NCBI RefSeq assembly: GCF_039537875.1
Contig: NZ_BAABBI010000001.1
Location: 62,001-126,000, forward strand
Length of the DNA stretch: 64,000 bases
Direction: 5' to 3'
Source: Corallibacter vietnamensis
GTDB taxonomy: Bacteria > Bacteroidota > Bacteroidia > Flavobacteriales > Flavobacteriaceae
Shown here piece by piece: positions 34,701 through 43,355 of the stretch. Positions within the stretch are counted from its first letter, which is position 1. The number at the start of each line of letters is the position of its first letter. The notes under the pieces were generated by a model. That model was not told the origin of the DNA. It was given only the letters and a program-made list of their open reading frames with translations, and made no database searches. The position numbers were made by a program, and so were the translations under genes.

Positions 34701-35251
34701 AAGACGCCATAAAAAAGGCAAAACAAAATGACCAAAAAGCATTTAATTATTTATTAGACACATTTTGGGACGATGTATATGGGTTTCAATTAAAACGTAT
34801 AAAAAACGAAAACGATGCTGAAGATGTAACCATTCAAGCATTTTCTAAAGCTTTTGATAAAATACATACTTTTAATGAGACATACACTTTTAAAACTTGG
34901 TTAATAACCATTTCAAAAAACATTCATATAGACCTTGTTAGAAAAGAAAAAAAACACCTTTCTCAAACCATATCTAATGATGATTCTTCTTTTAATCAAA
35001 TATTAGATGAGTCTCCTACTCCTGAAGATAAAATTATAACAGAACAAAATTTAGCCAAACTACTTCGTGACATAAAGAAGTTAAAGCCTCACTACCAAAA
35101 AATTATAAACTTAAGATATTTTCAAGAGTTAAGCTATAAAGAAATTTCAAAAGAGCTTGACGAACCAATAAACAATGTTAAGGTAAAATTATTACGAGCT
35201 AAAAAATTACTATCTGAAATTATTCAAAAAACAAATAATCATTCAATATGA
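34691..35251 (+). CDS. ECF sigma factor embedded between glycosyltransferase genes
   Basis: A 186-residue sigma factor, with region 2 (FWDDVYGFQLKRIKNENDAEDVTIQAFSKAF, TWLITISKNIHIDLVRK) and region 4 (LKPHYQKIINLRYFQELSYKEISKELDEPINNVKVKLLRAKKLL). TTG at 34691 is the only suitable start; no in-frame Met lies before or soon after. No anti-sigma gene adjoins: the neighbours on both sides are glycosyltransferases that overlap it by 10 and 4 bases. It may direct a set of genes for surface glycans, but that is inference from context. Confidence 0.9.
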   Translation: MEIKDAIKKAKQNDQKAFNYLLDTFWDDVYGFQLKRIKNENDAEDVTIQAFSKAFDKIHTFNETYTFKTWLITISKNIHIDLVRKEKKHLSQTISNDDSSFNQILDESPTPEDKIITEQNLAKLLRDIKKLKPHYQKIINLRYFQELSYKEISKELDEPINNVKVKLLRAKKLLSEIIQKTNNHSI

Positions 35252-35985
35252 AAATTAGTGCCTACATACTGTGTTTTAATGAATCTTTAATGATTAGACA
35301 CACGCTTAATTATTATTCTAAATTTTGTACAGAAATAACTGTCTTAAACAACAATAGCACCGATGATTCTATTAAAATCATTACCAATGAATATCCCGAT
35401 GTAAAAATTAAAAACTTTGGTGAACCAAACCTTTACAGAGAAGACATTCAAACAGACATAAAAAACAACTGCTGGAAAGAAAGTGATGCTGACTATGTAA
35501 TAGTTTGTGATATGGATGAGTTTTTATACGCAGAAAACCTACCTGAAAAATTAAAACTTCTAGAAGAACAAAAACCTGCAATATGTAGTGTAATAGGCTA
35601 TGAAATGTTCTCAAAAAAATTCCCAAAAGACTACAAAATCTCTTTATTAGACCAAGTAAAATATGGTGTAAGAAATTACAGGTTTGATAAAACAATCATT
35701 TTTAGTCCTAAAAAAGTTAAAAACATAAACTTTGATTATGGCGCACATTCTTGCGACCCAGAATTTTACGCATCAGGTAATCAAGACATCTTATTTGAAT
35801 TCAAACTATTACACTTCAAATACTTAAGTAAAAAATATCTTTACAAAAAACATCTAAAGTACATGAAACGTATGAGCAAAATAAACATAGTAAATCGCTG
35901 GGGCGCAGAATATACTGAAGGTAAAAAGCACATAGACAAAAAGTTTGAACTAGCAAAAAAACACCTTTTTAAAATCATTCCTTAA
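35248..35985 (+). CDS. GT2-like glycosyltransferase (possibly family 92-like)
   Basis: A 245-residue protein starting in ATGA with the sigma stop. KISAYILCFNESLMIRHTLNYYSKF and ITVLNNNSTDDS match the GT-A nucleotide-sugar site; the metal motif is VVCDMDEFLY. The C-terminal HLKYMKRMSKINIVNRWG is like other small glycosyltransferases acting on glycan acceptors. No membrane helix. Third gene of the GT-sigma-GT block; the acceptor is unknown. Confidence 0.85.
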   Translation: MKISAYILCFNESLMIRHTLNYYSKFCTEITVLNNNSTDDSIKIITNEYPDVKIKNFGEPNLYREDIQTDIKNNCWKESDADYVIVCDMDEFLYAENLPEKLKLLEEQKPAICSVIGYEMFSKKFPKDYKISLLDQVKYGVRNYRFDKTIIFSPKKVKNINFDYGAHSCDPEFYASGNQDILFEFKLLHFKYLSKKYLYKKHLKYMKRMSKINIVNRWGAEYTEGKKHIDKKFELAKKHLFKIIP

Positions 35986-36022
35986 AGCAAGTTAATCACT
36001 CTTTTATACAACTTATCTTTTG

Positions 36023-36030
36023 TATCTTTG
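36023..36030 (+). promoter_or_regulatory. -7 box upstream of lipA
   Basis: TATCTTTG fits TAnnTTTG and includes the TTG at 36028 that could be taken for a start codon; the ATGs at 36043 and 36049 are therefore the real candidates. Confidence 0.65.
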
Positions 36031-36042
36031 CAGAGGAAAAAT

Positions 36043-36921
36043 ATGCATATGAATACAGAAACAGCTTCAAACATTTTACCAGAAAGAAAACCAAAATGGT
36101 TAAGAGTAAAACTACCTACAGGTAAGAAGTATACCGAATTACGTGGATTAGTAGACAAGTATAAACTTAACACAATATGTACCTCTGGAAGCTGCCCTAA
36201 CATGGGAGAATGTTGGGGAGAAGGAACCGCTACATTTATGATTTTAGGAAATGTTTGCACCAGATCATGTGGGTTTTGTGGTGTAAAAACAGGAAGACCT
36301 GAAACAGTAGATTGGGATGAACCAGAAAAAGTGGCGCGATCTATAAAAATCATGAAAATAAAGCATGCTGTTCTAACAAGTGTTGACAGAGATGATTTAA
36401 AAGATATGGGGAGCATTATGTGGGCTGAAACCGTAAAAGCCGTAAGAAGAATGAACCCTGAAACAACTATGGAAACTCTTATTCCTGATTTTCAAGGCAC
36501 AGAAAGACATATAGACAGAATTATAGATGTTGCTCCTGAAGTAGTATCACACAATATAGAAACCGTTCGTAGACTAACAAGAGAAGTTCGTATTCAGGCA
36601 AAATACGACAGAAGTTTAGGAGTATTAAAATATCTAAAGCAACAAGGACAACGCCGCACAAAATCGGGAATCATGTTAGGATTAGGAGAAACTCGTGAAG
36701 AAGTTATACAAACCCTTCATGACTTAAAAGAACATGATGTAGATGTAGTTACAATTGGGCAATACTTACAACCAAGTAAAAAACACCTGCCTGTAAAACA
36801 GTTTATTTTACCAGATCAATTTGAAGAATACAAACAAATAGGTTTAGATTTAGGTTTTCGTCATGTAGAAAGTAGCGCCCTTGTAAGATCATCTTACAAA
36901 GCTCAAAAACACATTAATTAA
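36043..36921 (+). CDS. lipA: Lipoyl synthase
   Basis: A radical-SAM enzyme of about 292 residues that inserts two sulfurs into octanoyl groups on lipoyl domains. Both Fe-S clusters are visible: the auxiliary cluster CTSGSCPNMGEC and the radical-SAM motif CTRSCGFC; the C-terminal Ser motif is in VRSSYKAQ. The frame is open to a TTG at 36028, but that is inside a promoter box, so the ATG at 36043 (or 36049) is taken. The stop overlaps the gap ATG by one base. Supplies lipoate for GcvH and the 2-oxoacid dehydrogenases. Confidence 0.97.
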   Translation: MHMNTETASNILPERKPKWLRVKLPTGKKYTELRGLVDKYKLNTICTSGSCPNMGECWGEGTATFMILGNVCTRSCGFCGVKTGRPETVDWDEPEKVARSIKIMKIKHAVLTSVDRDDLKDMGSIMWAETVKAVRRMNPETTMETLIPDFQGTERHIDRIIDVAPEVVSHNIETVRRLTREVRIQAKYDRSLGVLKYLKQQGQRRTKSGIMLGLGETREEVIQTLHDLKEHDVDVVTIGQYLQPSKKHLPVKQFILPDQFEEYKQIGLDLGFRHVESSALVRSSYKAQKHIN

Positions 36922-37934
36922 TGATTACTGTAGCTATAAACGGCTTTGGCAGAATAGGTCGTCGTGTTTTTAGATTACTTCAAGAGCACAAAAACATTCA
37001 AGTAGTTGCCATTAATGATTTAGCCGATTCTAAAACCTTAAGTCATCTTTTAAAATATGATAGCATACATGGTGTTTTAAACAAACCTATTTCTTTTGAT
37101 GAAAATCATATTATAGTTGGCAATAAAAGCATACCGCTTTTTCATTTTAAAAGCCCTTTAGATTGCAACTGGAAACCTCTAAAGGTAGACTTTGTTATAG
37201 AATCTACTGGAAAATTCAAAACACTACAAGAATTAGAATCTCATGTAACTAACGGTGCCAAACGTGTTATTTTGAGCGTGCCACCGCTAGACGACTCCAT
37301 AAAAACCATTGTTCTTGGCGTAAACGACCATCTATTAAAAGGAGATGAAACCATTGTTTCAAATGCATCTTGCACAACCAACAATGCCGCACCTATGATT
37401 GATGTTATTAACAAACTTTGTGGTATAAATGAAGCCTATATTACAACTGTACACTCTTACACTACAGATCAAAGCTTGCATGACCAACCACATCGTGATT
37501 TACGACGTGCAAGAGCGGCAGGACAATCTATAGTACCAACAACAACGGGAGCAGCCAAAGCATTAACCAAAATTTTCCCTAATCTATCAAATGTTATAGG
37601 TGGCTGTGGCATTCGCGTTCCTGTGGCTAATGGATCCCTAACAGACATTACATTTAACGTAAGTAAAACGGTAAGTATAGAGGATGTTAATAACGCATTT
37701 AAAGAAGCTGCAAAAACCACTTATAAAAATATAATAGAATACACCGAAGATCCTATTGTATCAATAGATATTGTAGGAAACAGGCACTCATGTATTTTTG
37801 ATTCTGAAATGACTTCTGTAATTGGCAATATGGTAAAAATAATAGGATGGTACGATAATGAAACTGCTTATTCGCAGAGAATCATAGATTTAATAAACGA
37901 TTTATCGAACAAAGAATCACTTTTATCGAATTAA
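36921..37934 (+). CDS. gap: Glyceraldehyde-3-phosphate dehydrogenase, type I
   Basis: A 337-residue GAPDH. NAD-binding INGFGRIGRRVFR at the N-terminus, an Asp in AINDLAD that favours NAD, catalytic Cys in SNASCTTNNAAP and the partner His in TVHSYTTDQ. Full length. It lies directly on the lipA stop (TAATG). The genome may well carry another GAPDH, since lipA-gap is not a usual glycolytic cluster; this copy could serve glycolysis or gluconeogenesis. Confidence 0.95.
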   Translation: MITVAINGFGRIGRRVFRLLQEHKNIQVVAINDLADSKTLSHLLKYDSIHGVLNKPISFDENHIIVGNKSIPLFHFKSPLDCNWKPLKVDFVIESTGKFKTLQELESHVTNGAKRVILSVPPLDDSIKTIVLGVNDHLLKGDETIVSNASCTTNNAAPMIDVINKLCGINEAYITTVHSYTTDQSLHDQPHRDLRRARAAGQSIVPTTTGAAKALTKIFPNLSNVIGGCGIRVPVANGSLTDITFNVSKTVSIEDVNNAFKEAAKTTYKNIIEYTEDPIVSIDIVGNRHSCIFDSEMTSVIGNMVKIIGWYDNETAYSQRIIDLINDLSNKESLLSN

Positions 37935-37938
37935 TAAT

Positions 37939-37946
37939 TATATTTG
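37939..37946 (+). promoter_or_regulatory. -7 box upstream of the hybrid histidine kinase
   Basis: TATATTTG matches TAnnTTTG, 19 bases before the ATG at 37966 and just after the gap stop. Confidence 0.5.
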
Positions 37947-37965
37947 TTGGTAATAGCGACTTGAT

Positions 37966-40194
37966 ATGTCCCAAGTAAAAAACTACATATTTGCCATATT
38001 ACTGCTTGTAAGCTTTAATACTTCAGCACAAGACTCTATTCAAGATGACCCTGAAGCTATTCAAATAAGCATTGATTACCGCATTGACCAAGCGCAAAGC
38101 GACATGGACAATAGCGACTATTTTAATGCTCAAAAAAAACTAGAAGAAGCTTTAAAACTTGCTGAAAAAATAGACAACAAAAAAAGTATTGGAATCATCT
38201 ACTCAAAAATTGGAAAACTTCACTATATTTTTGAAGAGCTAGATGAAGCTATAAAATCACTTATCAAAGCCAATGAAGTTCAGCGTTTTGCTAAAGATGA
38301 CATAAACCTTGCTGAAACCTATAAAACATTAGGAAATGTTTATTCTAGTAAAAAAGATTTCAAACAAGCTTTAGATTATTACAAATCATCTAAATCTTTA
38401 TTTGAACAAGAAGACCTTGACGAATTCGTTGCCGAAGTTCTACTCTACGAAGGAAAAACTTACATTGCCTTAAAAGACAATAGACATGCACGAATTCAAC
38501 TAGATAAATCTATTGCTTTAGCCAACAGGTATGATTTAAACAAAATTTTAAGTAGTGCTTTAATAAATAAAGGCCAAGCATTAGGGAATTTAGAAAACAT
38601 TGACGAAGGTTTAAGCACAGCCACCAAAGGTCTTAATATAGCCAAAGACAATCAATTTAACAACGTATTAAACAATGGCTATCGTGTATTGAGCGACTTA
38701 AATTACAAAGCTGGAAATTATCAAAAAGCTCATGAATATTTACTTAAGCATACCGAGTTAACTGATTCTTTAATTACCTTAAAAAGAAACAATTTATCTC
38801 AAGAAAAACGCATTCAGTTTTTAATAGATAACCAAACCGAATACCAAAAGGAACAAGCCGCTGACCTAGAAGAAAAGAAAGAAGAAATAAGCTTAAGCAA
38901 GCTTACAACGATATTAAGTATTGCCTTAATAACCATACTATCACTACTAACACTATCGCTATATAAAAACAATAACATAAGGTTAAAAACCAACAATATG
39001 TTACACAAAAAAAATGGCGAATTAATTATAGCAAAAGAAAAAGCAGAATTAGCTTCAAAAACAAAAGCAAATTTTCTTTCTACAGTAACACATGAATTAA
39101 GAACACCGCTTTATGCTGTAACAGGATTAACCAGTATGTTACTAGATGAAGACCCTAAACCTAGTCAAGTTCAACATTTAAAATCTTTAAAATTCTCCGG
39201 AGATTATTTACTCACTTTTATTAATGATATTCTTCAAATCAATAAAATAGAAGCCAACAAAGTAGAGGTTGAACCTGAAGTTTTTAATCTGAAGAAAAAA
39301 ATGACCAATGTTATAGCTGCATTAAACAATTCTGCGCTAGATAACAACATTCAAATTCATTTAAGCTACGATAATGATTTGCCAAAAAACTTTATGGCAG
39401 ATCAACTTAAAATATCTCAAATTTTAATCAACCTAGTAGGAAATTCAATTAAGTTTACTAAAGATGGTGATATTTGGGTAAGAGCATACAAACTAGAAAA
39501 AAAGGACGATATCTATACAGTTAGATTTGAAATTGAAGACAACGGTATTGGTATCAGTCAAGAAAAACAAAAAGTTCTTTTTGAAAGTTTCTCTCAAGGC
39601 TCTATACAAATAAACAGAAAATACGGTGGTACTGGTTTAGGTTTATCTATTGTAAAAGGATTGATTGAAATTTTAAAAGGAAAAATATACCTAGAAAGTG
39701 AATTAGGTAAAGGGTCTAAATTTATTTTTGAAATTCCATTGAAATATTCAGAAGAAGTAGAAAAACAGAAAAAAGAAGAATACTTTAAAGATATTAATGA
39801 GCTTGAGTTAAGCAACATTAAGATTCTAGTTGTTGAGGATAATAAAATCAATCAAATGATTACCAAGAAAATCCTTAATAAAATGAAACTTTATTGTGAG
39901 GTTGTAGATAATGGCGAAGAAGCCGTAGATATGGTTAAAACCCAAAACTACGATGTTATTTTAATGGATATTCATATGCCAGGAATTAGCGGACTTGAAG
40001 CAACTAAAATCATTAGAACATTCAATAAAGAGATAACCATATTTGCCTTAACCGCTGTTACACTTGAAGATAAAATGCAAGAGTTTGACGAAGCTGGTTT
40101 TGATGACATTATCTCTAAACCGTTTAAGCAAGAAGACTTCGAGAAAAAACTGTACAATGCCCTAATAGATAATAACAAAACTACTTCGACTTAA
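37966..40194 (+). CDS. TPR-containing hybrid sensor histidine kinase/response regulator
   Basis: A 742-residue one-protein phosphorelay. Signal peptide (residues 1-21, ending TSAQ), about six TPR-like helix pairs outside the cytoplasm (35-270), a coiled coil, one membrane helix (LTTILSIALITILSLLTLSLY, about 308-328), HisKA with His376 in TVTHELRTPLY, HATPase_c (N box LVGNSIKF, G boxes DNGIGIS and GGTGLGLSIVKG) and a receiver (VVEDNKINQM; phospho-Asp in LMDIHMPG near 667). No DNA-binding domain, so output must go through another protein. Such periplasmic TPR kinases are common in Bacteroidota; the stimulus is unknown. Overlaps lpxK, convergent, by 4 bases. Confidence 0.93.
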   Translation: MSQVKNYIFAILLLVSFNTSAQDSIQDDPEAIQISIDYRIDQAQSDMDNSDYFNAQKKLEEALKLAEKIDNKKSIGIIYSKIGKLHYIFEELDEAIKSLIKANEVQRFAKDDINLAETYKTLGNVYSSKKDFKQALDYYKSSKSLFEQEDLDEFVAEVLLYEGKTYIALKDNRHARIQLDKSIALANRYDLNKILSSALINKGQALGNLENIDEGLSTATKGLNIAKDNQFNNVLNNGYRVLSDLNYKAGNYQKAHEYLLKHTELTDSLITLKRNNLSQEKRIQFLIDNQTEYQKEQAADLEEKKEEISLSKLTTILSIALITILSLLTLSLYKNNNIRLKTNNMLHKKNGELIIAKEKAELASKTKANFLSTVTHELRTPLYAVTGLTSMLLDEDPKPSQVQHLKSLKFSGDYLLTFINDILQINKIEANKVEVEPEVFNLKKKMTNVIAALNNSALDNNIQIHLSYDNDLPKNFMADQLKISQILINLVGNSIKFTKDGDIWVRAYKLEKKDDIYTVRFEIEDNGIGISQEKQKVLFESFSQGSIQINRKYGGTGLGLSIVKGLIEILKGKIYLESELGKGSKFIFEIPLKYSEEVEKQKKEEYFKDINELELSNIKILVVEDNKINQMITKKILNKMKLYCEVVDNGEEAVDMVKTQNYDVILMDIHMPGISGLEATKIIRTFNKEITIFALTAVTLEDKMQEFDEAGFDDIISKPFKQEDFEKKLYNALIDNNKTTST

Positions 40195-41204
40195 CCCTTT
40201 ACAAACTTTTTCACTAAAGTATCAAACTGCATTTTATCCTGCTCATTCATTTCTGTTTCAATTGGCAAATAGTATAATATATCTTTAAGAGAATCATACT
40301 GTTTAAGACGCATAAAATCTTTTTCTGTAGTAACTATACAAGATAGTTTTTCAAATGCTTTAATGTCATTTTCAGTAAAAGCATAATGGTCTTTAAAATT
40401 AAGGTGATTAAATTGTAACCCTTGCGACTGTAAAAAGTCTATCAACGGCTTTGGATTTGCAATACCTGTTATAAGTGTAAATGTATTTAATGTTGCAATT
40501 GGCTTTTCTACGCCAGCAGACGAAACAACATTATCGGCATATCCTATACTACTAAAAAGCACTTCTTGGTGAGCTTCTGGTTTCAATCGTTTTACAATCT
40601 GCGCCTTTTCTGCTTCCTGTAATGTATTCGGACATTTTGTAACCACTATTATTTGTGCTCGCTTTGCGCCTTGTTTTGGCTCTCTTAAATCGCCTGTTGG
40701 CAACACAATATCATCACAGTATAATTTATTATAAGTAGTAAGTAAAATATATAATCCCGCTTTTACTTTTCTATGCTGAAAGGCATCATCAAGCAAAACA
40801 ATTTCTGGAGTAGGACTTTGAGATTTTAATTGTTGTATGCCGTTTTGTCTATCAGAATCTACAGCTACCAAGACTGTATTTTTAAATTTACTATAAAACT
40901 GAAAAGGCTCATCTCCTAAAGTTTTAGCTGAATCTAAATGATTTGCAAGCTTAAAACCTTCGGTTTCACGTTTATATCCTCGGCTTAAAGTTGCTAGTTT
41001 ATAATCATATTGCAATAATCTAATCAAGTATTCTATCATAGGCGTTTTTCCTGTACCACCAACACTTAAATTACCAACACATATCACAGGAAAATCATAC
41101 GATGTAGAAGGTTTTAATCCTTTATCATACATAACATTTCTTAACCAAGTAATTGCATAATAAATAGGAACAACAGGAAATAATATATATCGTAGAAACT
41201 TCAA
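40191..41204 (-). CDS. lpxK: Tetraacyldisaccharide 4'-kinase
   Basis: A 337-residue lipid A enzyme that phosphorylates the 4' position of the disaccharide precursor at the inner membrane. An N-terminal amphipathic or membrane segment (LRYILFPVVPIYYAITWLRN) leads to the P-loop CVGNLSVGGTGKTP, then LSRGYKRE and LLDDAFQHR. Length matches the family. It confirms a Gram-negative, lipid A-bearing host. Confidence 0.96.
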   Translation of the reverse strand: MKFLRYILFPVVPIYYAITWLRNVMYDKGLKPSTSYDFPVICVGNLSVGGTGKTPMIEYLIRLLQYDYKLATLSRGYKRETEGFKLANHLDSAKTLGDEPFQFYSKFKNTVLVAVDSDRQNGIQQLKSQSPTPEIVLLDDAFQHRKVKAGLYILLTTYNKLYCDDIVLPTGDLREPKQGAKRAQIIVVTKCPNTLQEAEKAQIVKRLKPEAHQEVLFSSIGYADNVVSSAGVEKPIATLNTFTLITGIANPKPLIDFLQSQGLQFNHLNFKDHYAFTENDIKAFEKLSCIVTTEKDFMRLKQYDSLKDILYYLPIETEMNEQDKMQFDTLVKKFVKG

Positions 41205-41322
41205 AATAAATTACAAATGATTATTAATTGAGTGGCAAGATAACAATTATATCATTCAAGATAACACAACTATCAAACAACATAATAGGCAAAATATCAT
41301 CTTATGTCAATGAAAAAATGTG

Positions 41323-41330
41323 TAGTTTTG
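41323..41330 (+). promoter_or_regulatory. -7 box upstream of the Nif3-family gene
   Basis: TAGTTTTG matches TAnnTTTG, 13 bases before the ATG at 41344. Confidence 0.5.
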
Positions 41331-41343
41331 AGCAAATACATGA

Positions 41344-42444
41344 ATGACTATGATTGTAAATGATGTTATAAATTATTTAGAAGAACTTTCGCCAACAAGC
41401 TACGCTGAAGGCTTTGACAATGTTGGGCTATTAGTTGGTGATAAAAAACAAAAAATCACTGGAGTTTTAGTAACACTTGACACGCTAGAAAGTGTTGTTG
41501 ACGAAGCCATAGAAACTAACTGCAACCTTATTGTAAGTTTTCACCCTATTGTTTTTAAAGGGCTAAAAAAACTTACAGGCAAAACCTATGTAGAACGTGT
41601 TGTCATGAAAGCCATAAAACATGATATCGCGATCTATGCCATACATACAGCTTTAGACAATTCTAATAAAGGTGTTAACAATATGATATGTGAGCAACTT
41701 GGCTTAACAAACAGAGCTATTTTAATTCCGCAATCACAAACCATAAAAAAACTAGTCACGTTTGTACCTGAAAAAGAAGCTGAAACGCTTCGCGAAGCTC
41801 TTTTTAATGTTGGAGCTGGTAGTATTGGTAATTACAACAACTGTAGCTTTAATGTTAATGGCATTGGAACATTTAATGGTAATGAAAACTCTAATCCAAC
41901 TATTGGAAAAAAAGGTGAAACGCAACACGAACCAGAAACGCAAATTTCGGTTACATTCCCAAAACATCTAGAAAGCATCATTTTAAAAACACTATTTAAA
42001 ACGCACTCTTACGAAGAGGTTGCTTACGAAATCACTACACTTGAAAACACAAACCAGCATATTGGCATGGGCATGATAGGTGAATTAAAAAATTCGATGT
42101 CTGAAATTGATTTTTTAAAACACCTTAAAAATAAAATGCAAACAGATTGCATAAGACACTCAAAATTACTTGACAAACCTATAAAAAAAGTAGCAGTTTT
42201 AGGTGGTTCTGGCAGCTTTGGCATTCCTAATGCAAAAGCCTTAAATGCTGATATTTACATTACTGCCGATTTAAAATACCATGACTTTTTCAGTGCAGAA
42301 AACCAAATAGTTTTGGCAGATATAGGGCATTATGAAAGTGAGCAGTTCACAAAAAACCTTTTAGTAGCGTATCTTACAAAAAAAATTACTAATTTTGCAG
42401 TCGTTTTATCAAAGACCAATACCAATCCTGTAAAGTATTTTTAA
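41344..42444 (+). CDS. Nif3-like dinuclear metal centre protein (YbgI/DUF34 family)
   Basis: A 366-residue Nif3/DUF34 protein. Metal ligands are seen in FHPIVFKGLKK, AIHTALDNSNKGVNN and, at the end, ADIGHYESEQF; a middle insert domain (residues about 130-230) makes it the long, three-part form. Family members form hexamers and have been linked to GTP cyclohydrolase-like or repair roles, none settled. ATG at 41344 or 41350 may start it. The next gene, a coiled-coil zinc-ribbon family member, begins 4 bases after its stop; this pairing is common in Bacteroidota. Confidence 0.92.
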   Translation: MTMIVNDVINYLEELSPTSYAEGFDNVGLLVGDKKQKITGVLVTLDTLESVVDEAIETNCNLIVSFHPIVFKGLKKLTGKTYVERVVMKAIKHDIAIYAIHTALDNSNKGVNNMICEQLGLTNRAILIPQSQTIKKLVTFVPEKEAETLREALFNVGAGSIGNYNNCSFNVNGIGTFNGNENSNPTIGKKGETQHEPETQISVTFPKHLESIILKTLFKTHSYEEVAYEITTLENTNQHIGMGMIGELKNSMSEIDFLKHLKNKMQTDCIRHSKLLDKPIKKVAVLGGSGSFGIPNAKALNADIYITADLKYHDFFSAENQIVLADIGHYESEQFTKNLLVAYLTKKITNFAVVLSKTNTNPVKYF

Positions 42445-42447
42445 AGT

Positions 42448-43227
42448 ATGGCAAAAAAGAAAGAAGTATCTGTAGAAGAGCGTTTAAGAGCTTTATACGA
42501 TTTACAACTTATCGATTCTCGTATCGATGAAATAAGAAATGTTCGCGGAGAACTTCCTTTAGAAGTTCGTGATTTAGAAGATGAAGTTGCTGGACTAAAC
42601 ACTAGACTAGAAAAACTTGAATCTAGTTTAGAGACTATAAACAATGATATTAGCTCAAAGAAAAATCTTATTGAAGAAGCTAAAGCATTAATTAAAAAAT
42701 ATAGCGAACAACAAAAAAATGTTCGTAATAACAGAGAATATAACTCTATCACTAAAGAAATAGAATTTCAGGAGTTAGAAATTCAATTAGCTGAAAAACA
42801 CATTAAAGAGTTTAAAGCACAAATTGAACAAAAGAAAGAAGTTATCTCTCAAACTAAAGACCGCTTAAAAGAGCGTGAAACTCACCTTAAACACAAAAAA
42901 GGGGAATTAGATGCTATTTTAGCTGAAACCGAAAAAGAGGAGCAAGCTCTTATCAAGAAATCTGAAGATTACAAAGCCTCTATAGAAGAGCGTTTAGTAG
43001 CTGCTTATACAAGAATTCGTACCAATGTTAAAAATGGTTTAGCTGTCGTGCCAATTGAAAGAGGGGCTTCTGGAGGATCATTTTTTACAATTCCACCACA
43101 AGTTCAAATGGAAATTGCATCACGTAAAAAAATTATTACTGATGAGCACAGTGGTCGTATTCTAGTTGATGAAGCACTTGCTGAAGAACAAAAAGAAAAA
43201 ATGGAAAAATTATTTGCAAAACTATAA
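42448..43227 (+). CDS. Coiled-coil protein of the C4 zinc-ribbon (DUF164) family, zinc ligands lost
   Basis: A 259-residue protein that is mostly a long helical coiled coil (residues about 8-180), followed by a C-terminal domain related to the zinc ribbon of this family. Where relatives have CxGC ... IPPQ ... CPxCGRIL, this one reads GASGGSFFTIPPQ and TDEHSGRILVD, so all four cysteines are gone while the frame of the domain stays. It should not bind zinc there. Family function is uncertain (roles in secretion or RNA metabolism have been proposed in some bacteria). Paired with the Nif3-family gene upstream. Confidence 0.82.
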   Translation: MAKKKEVSVEERLRALYDLQLIDSRIDEIRNVRGELPLEVRDLEDEVAGLNTRLEKLESSLETINNDISSKKNLIEEAKALIKKYSEQQKNVRNNREYNSITKEIEFQELEIQLAEKHIKEFKAQIEQKKEVISQTKDRLKERETHLKHKKGELDAILAETEKEEQALIKKSEDYKASIEERLVAAYTRIRTNVKNGLAVVPIERGASGGSFFTIPPQVQMEIASRKKIITDEHSGRILVDEALAEEQKEKMEKLFAKL

Positions 43228-43250
43228 TTGCAAAACAGTTATAACACATC

Positions 43251-43284
43251 AAAAAGCCTTTACATTCTTGTAAAGGCTTTTTTA
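43251..43284 (+). terminator. Terminator after the zinc-ribbon family gene
   Basis: AAAAAGCCTTTACA / TGTAAAGGCTTTTTT hairpin with T-tract, 24 bases past the stop. Confidence 0.87.
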
Positions 43285-43355
43285 TTTAATATAATTTTAG
43301 CATATTATCTTTAAGGTTTCACCATTATTACCGACTACATTAAAAAAATTAAACC

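Noticed and set aside
35982..36416. 144-residue ORF on the minus strand opposite lipA
   Set aside because: It lies fully within the antisense of a clear lipA gene, has no family features and no promoter; a shadow frame.
42441..42752. 103-residue ORF on the minus strand opposite the zinc-ribbon family gene
   Set aside because: Antisense to a coiled-coil gene; low-complexity Ser/Phe composition is what reversed Lys/Glu-rich DNA gives.
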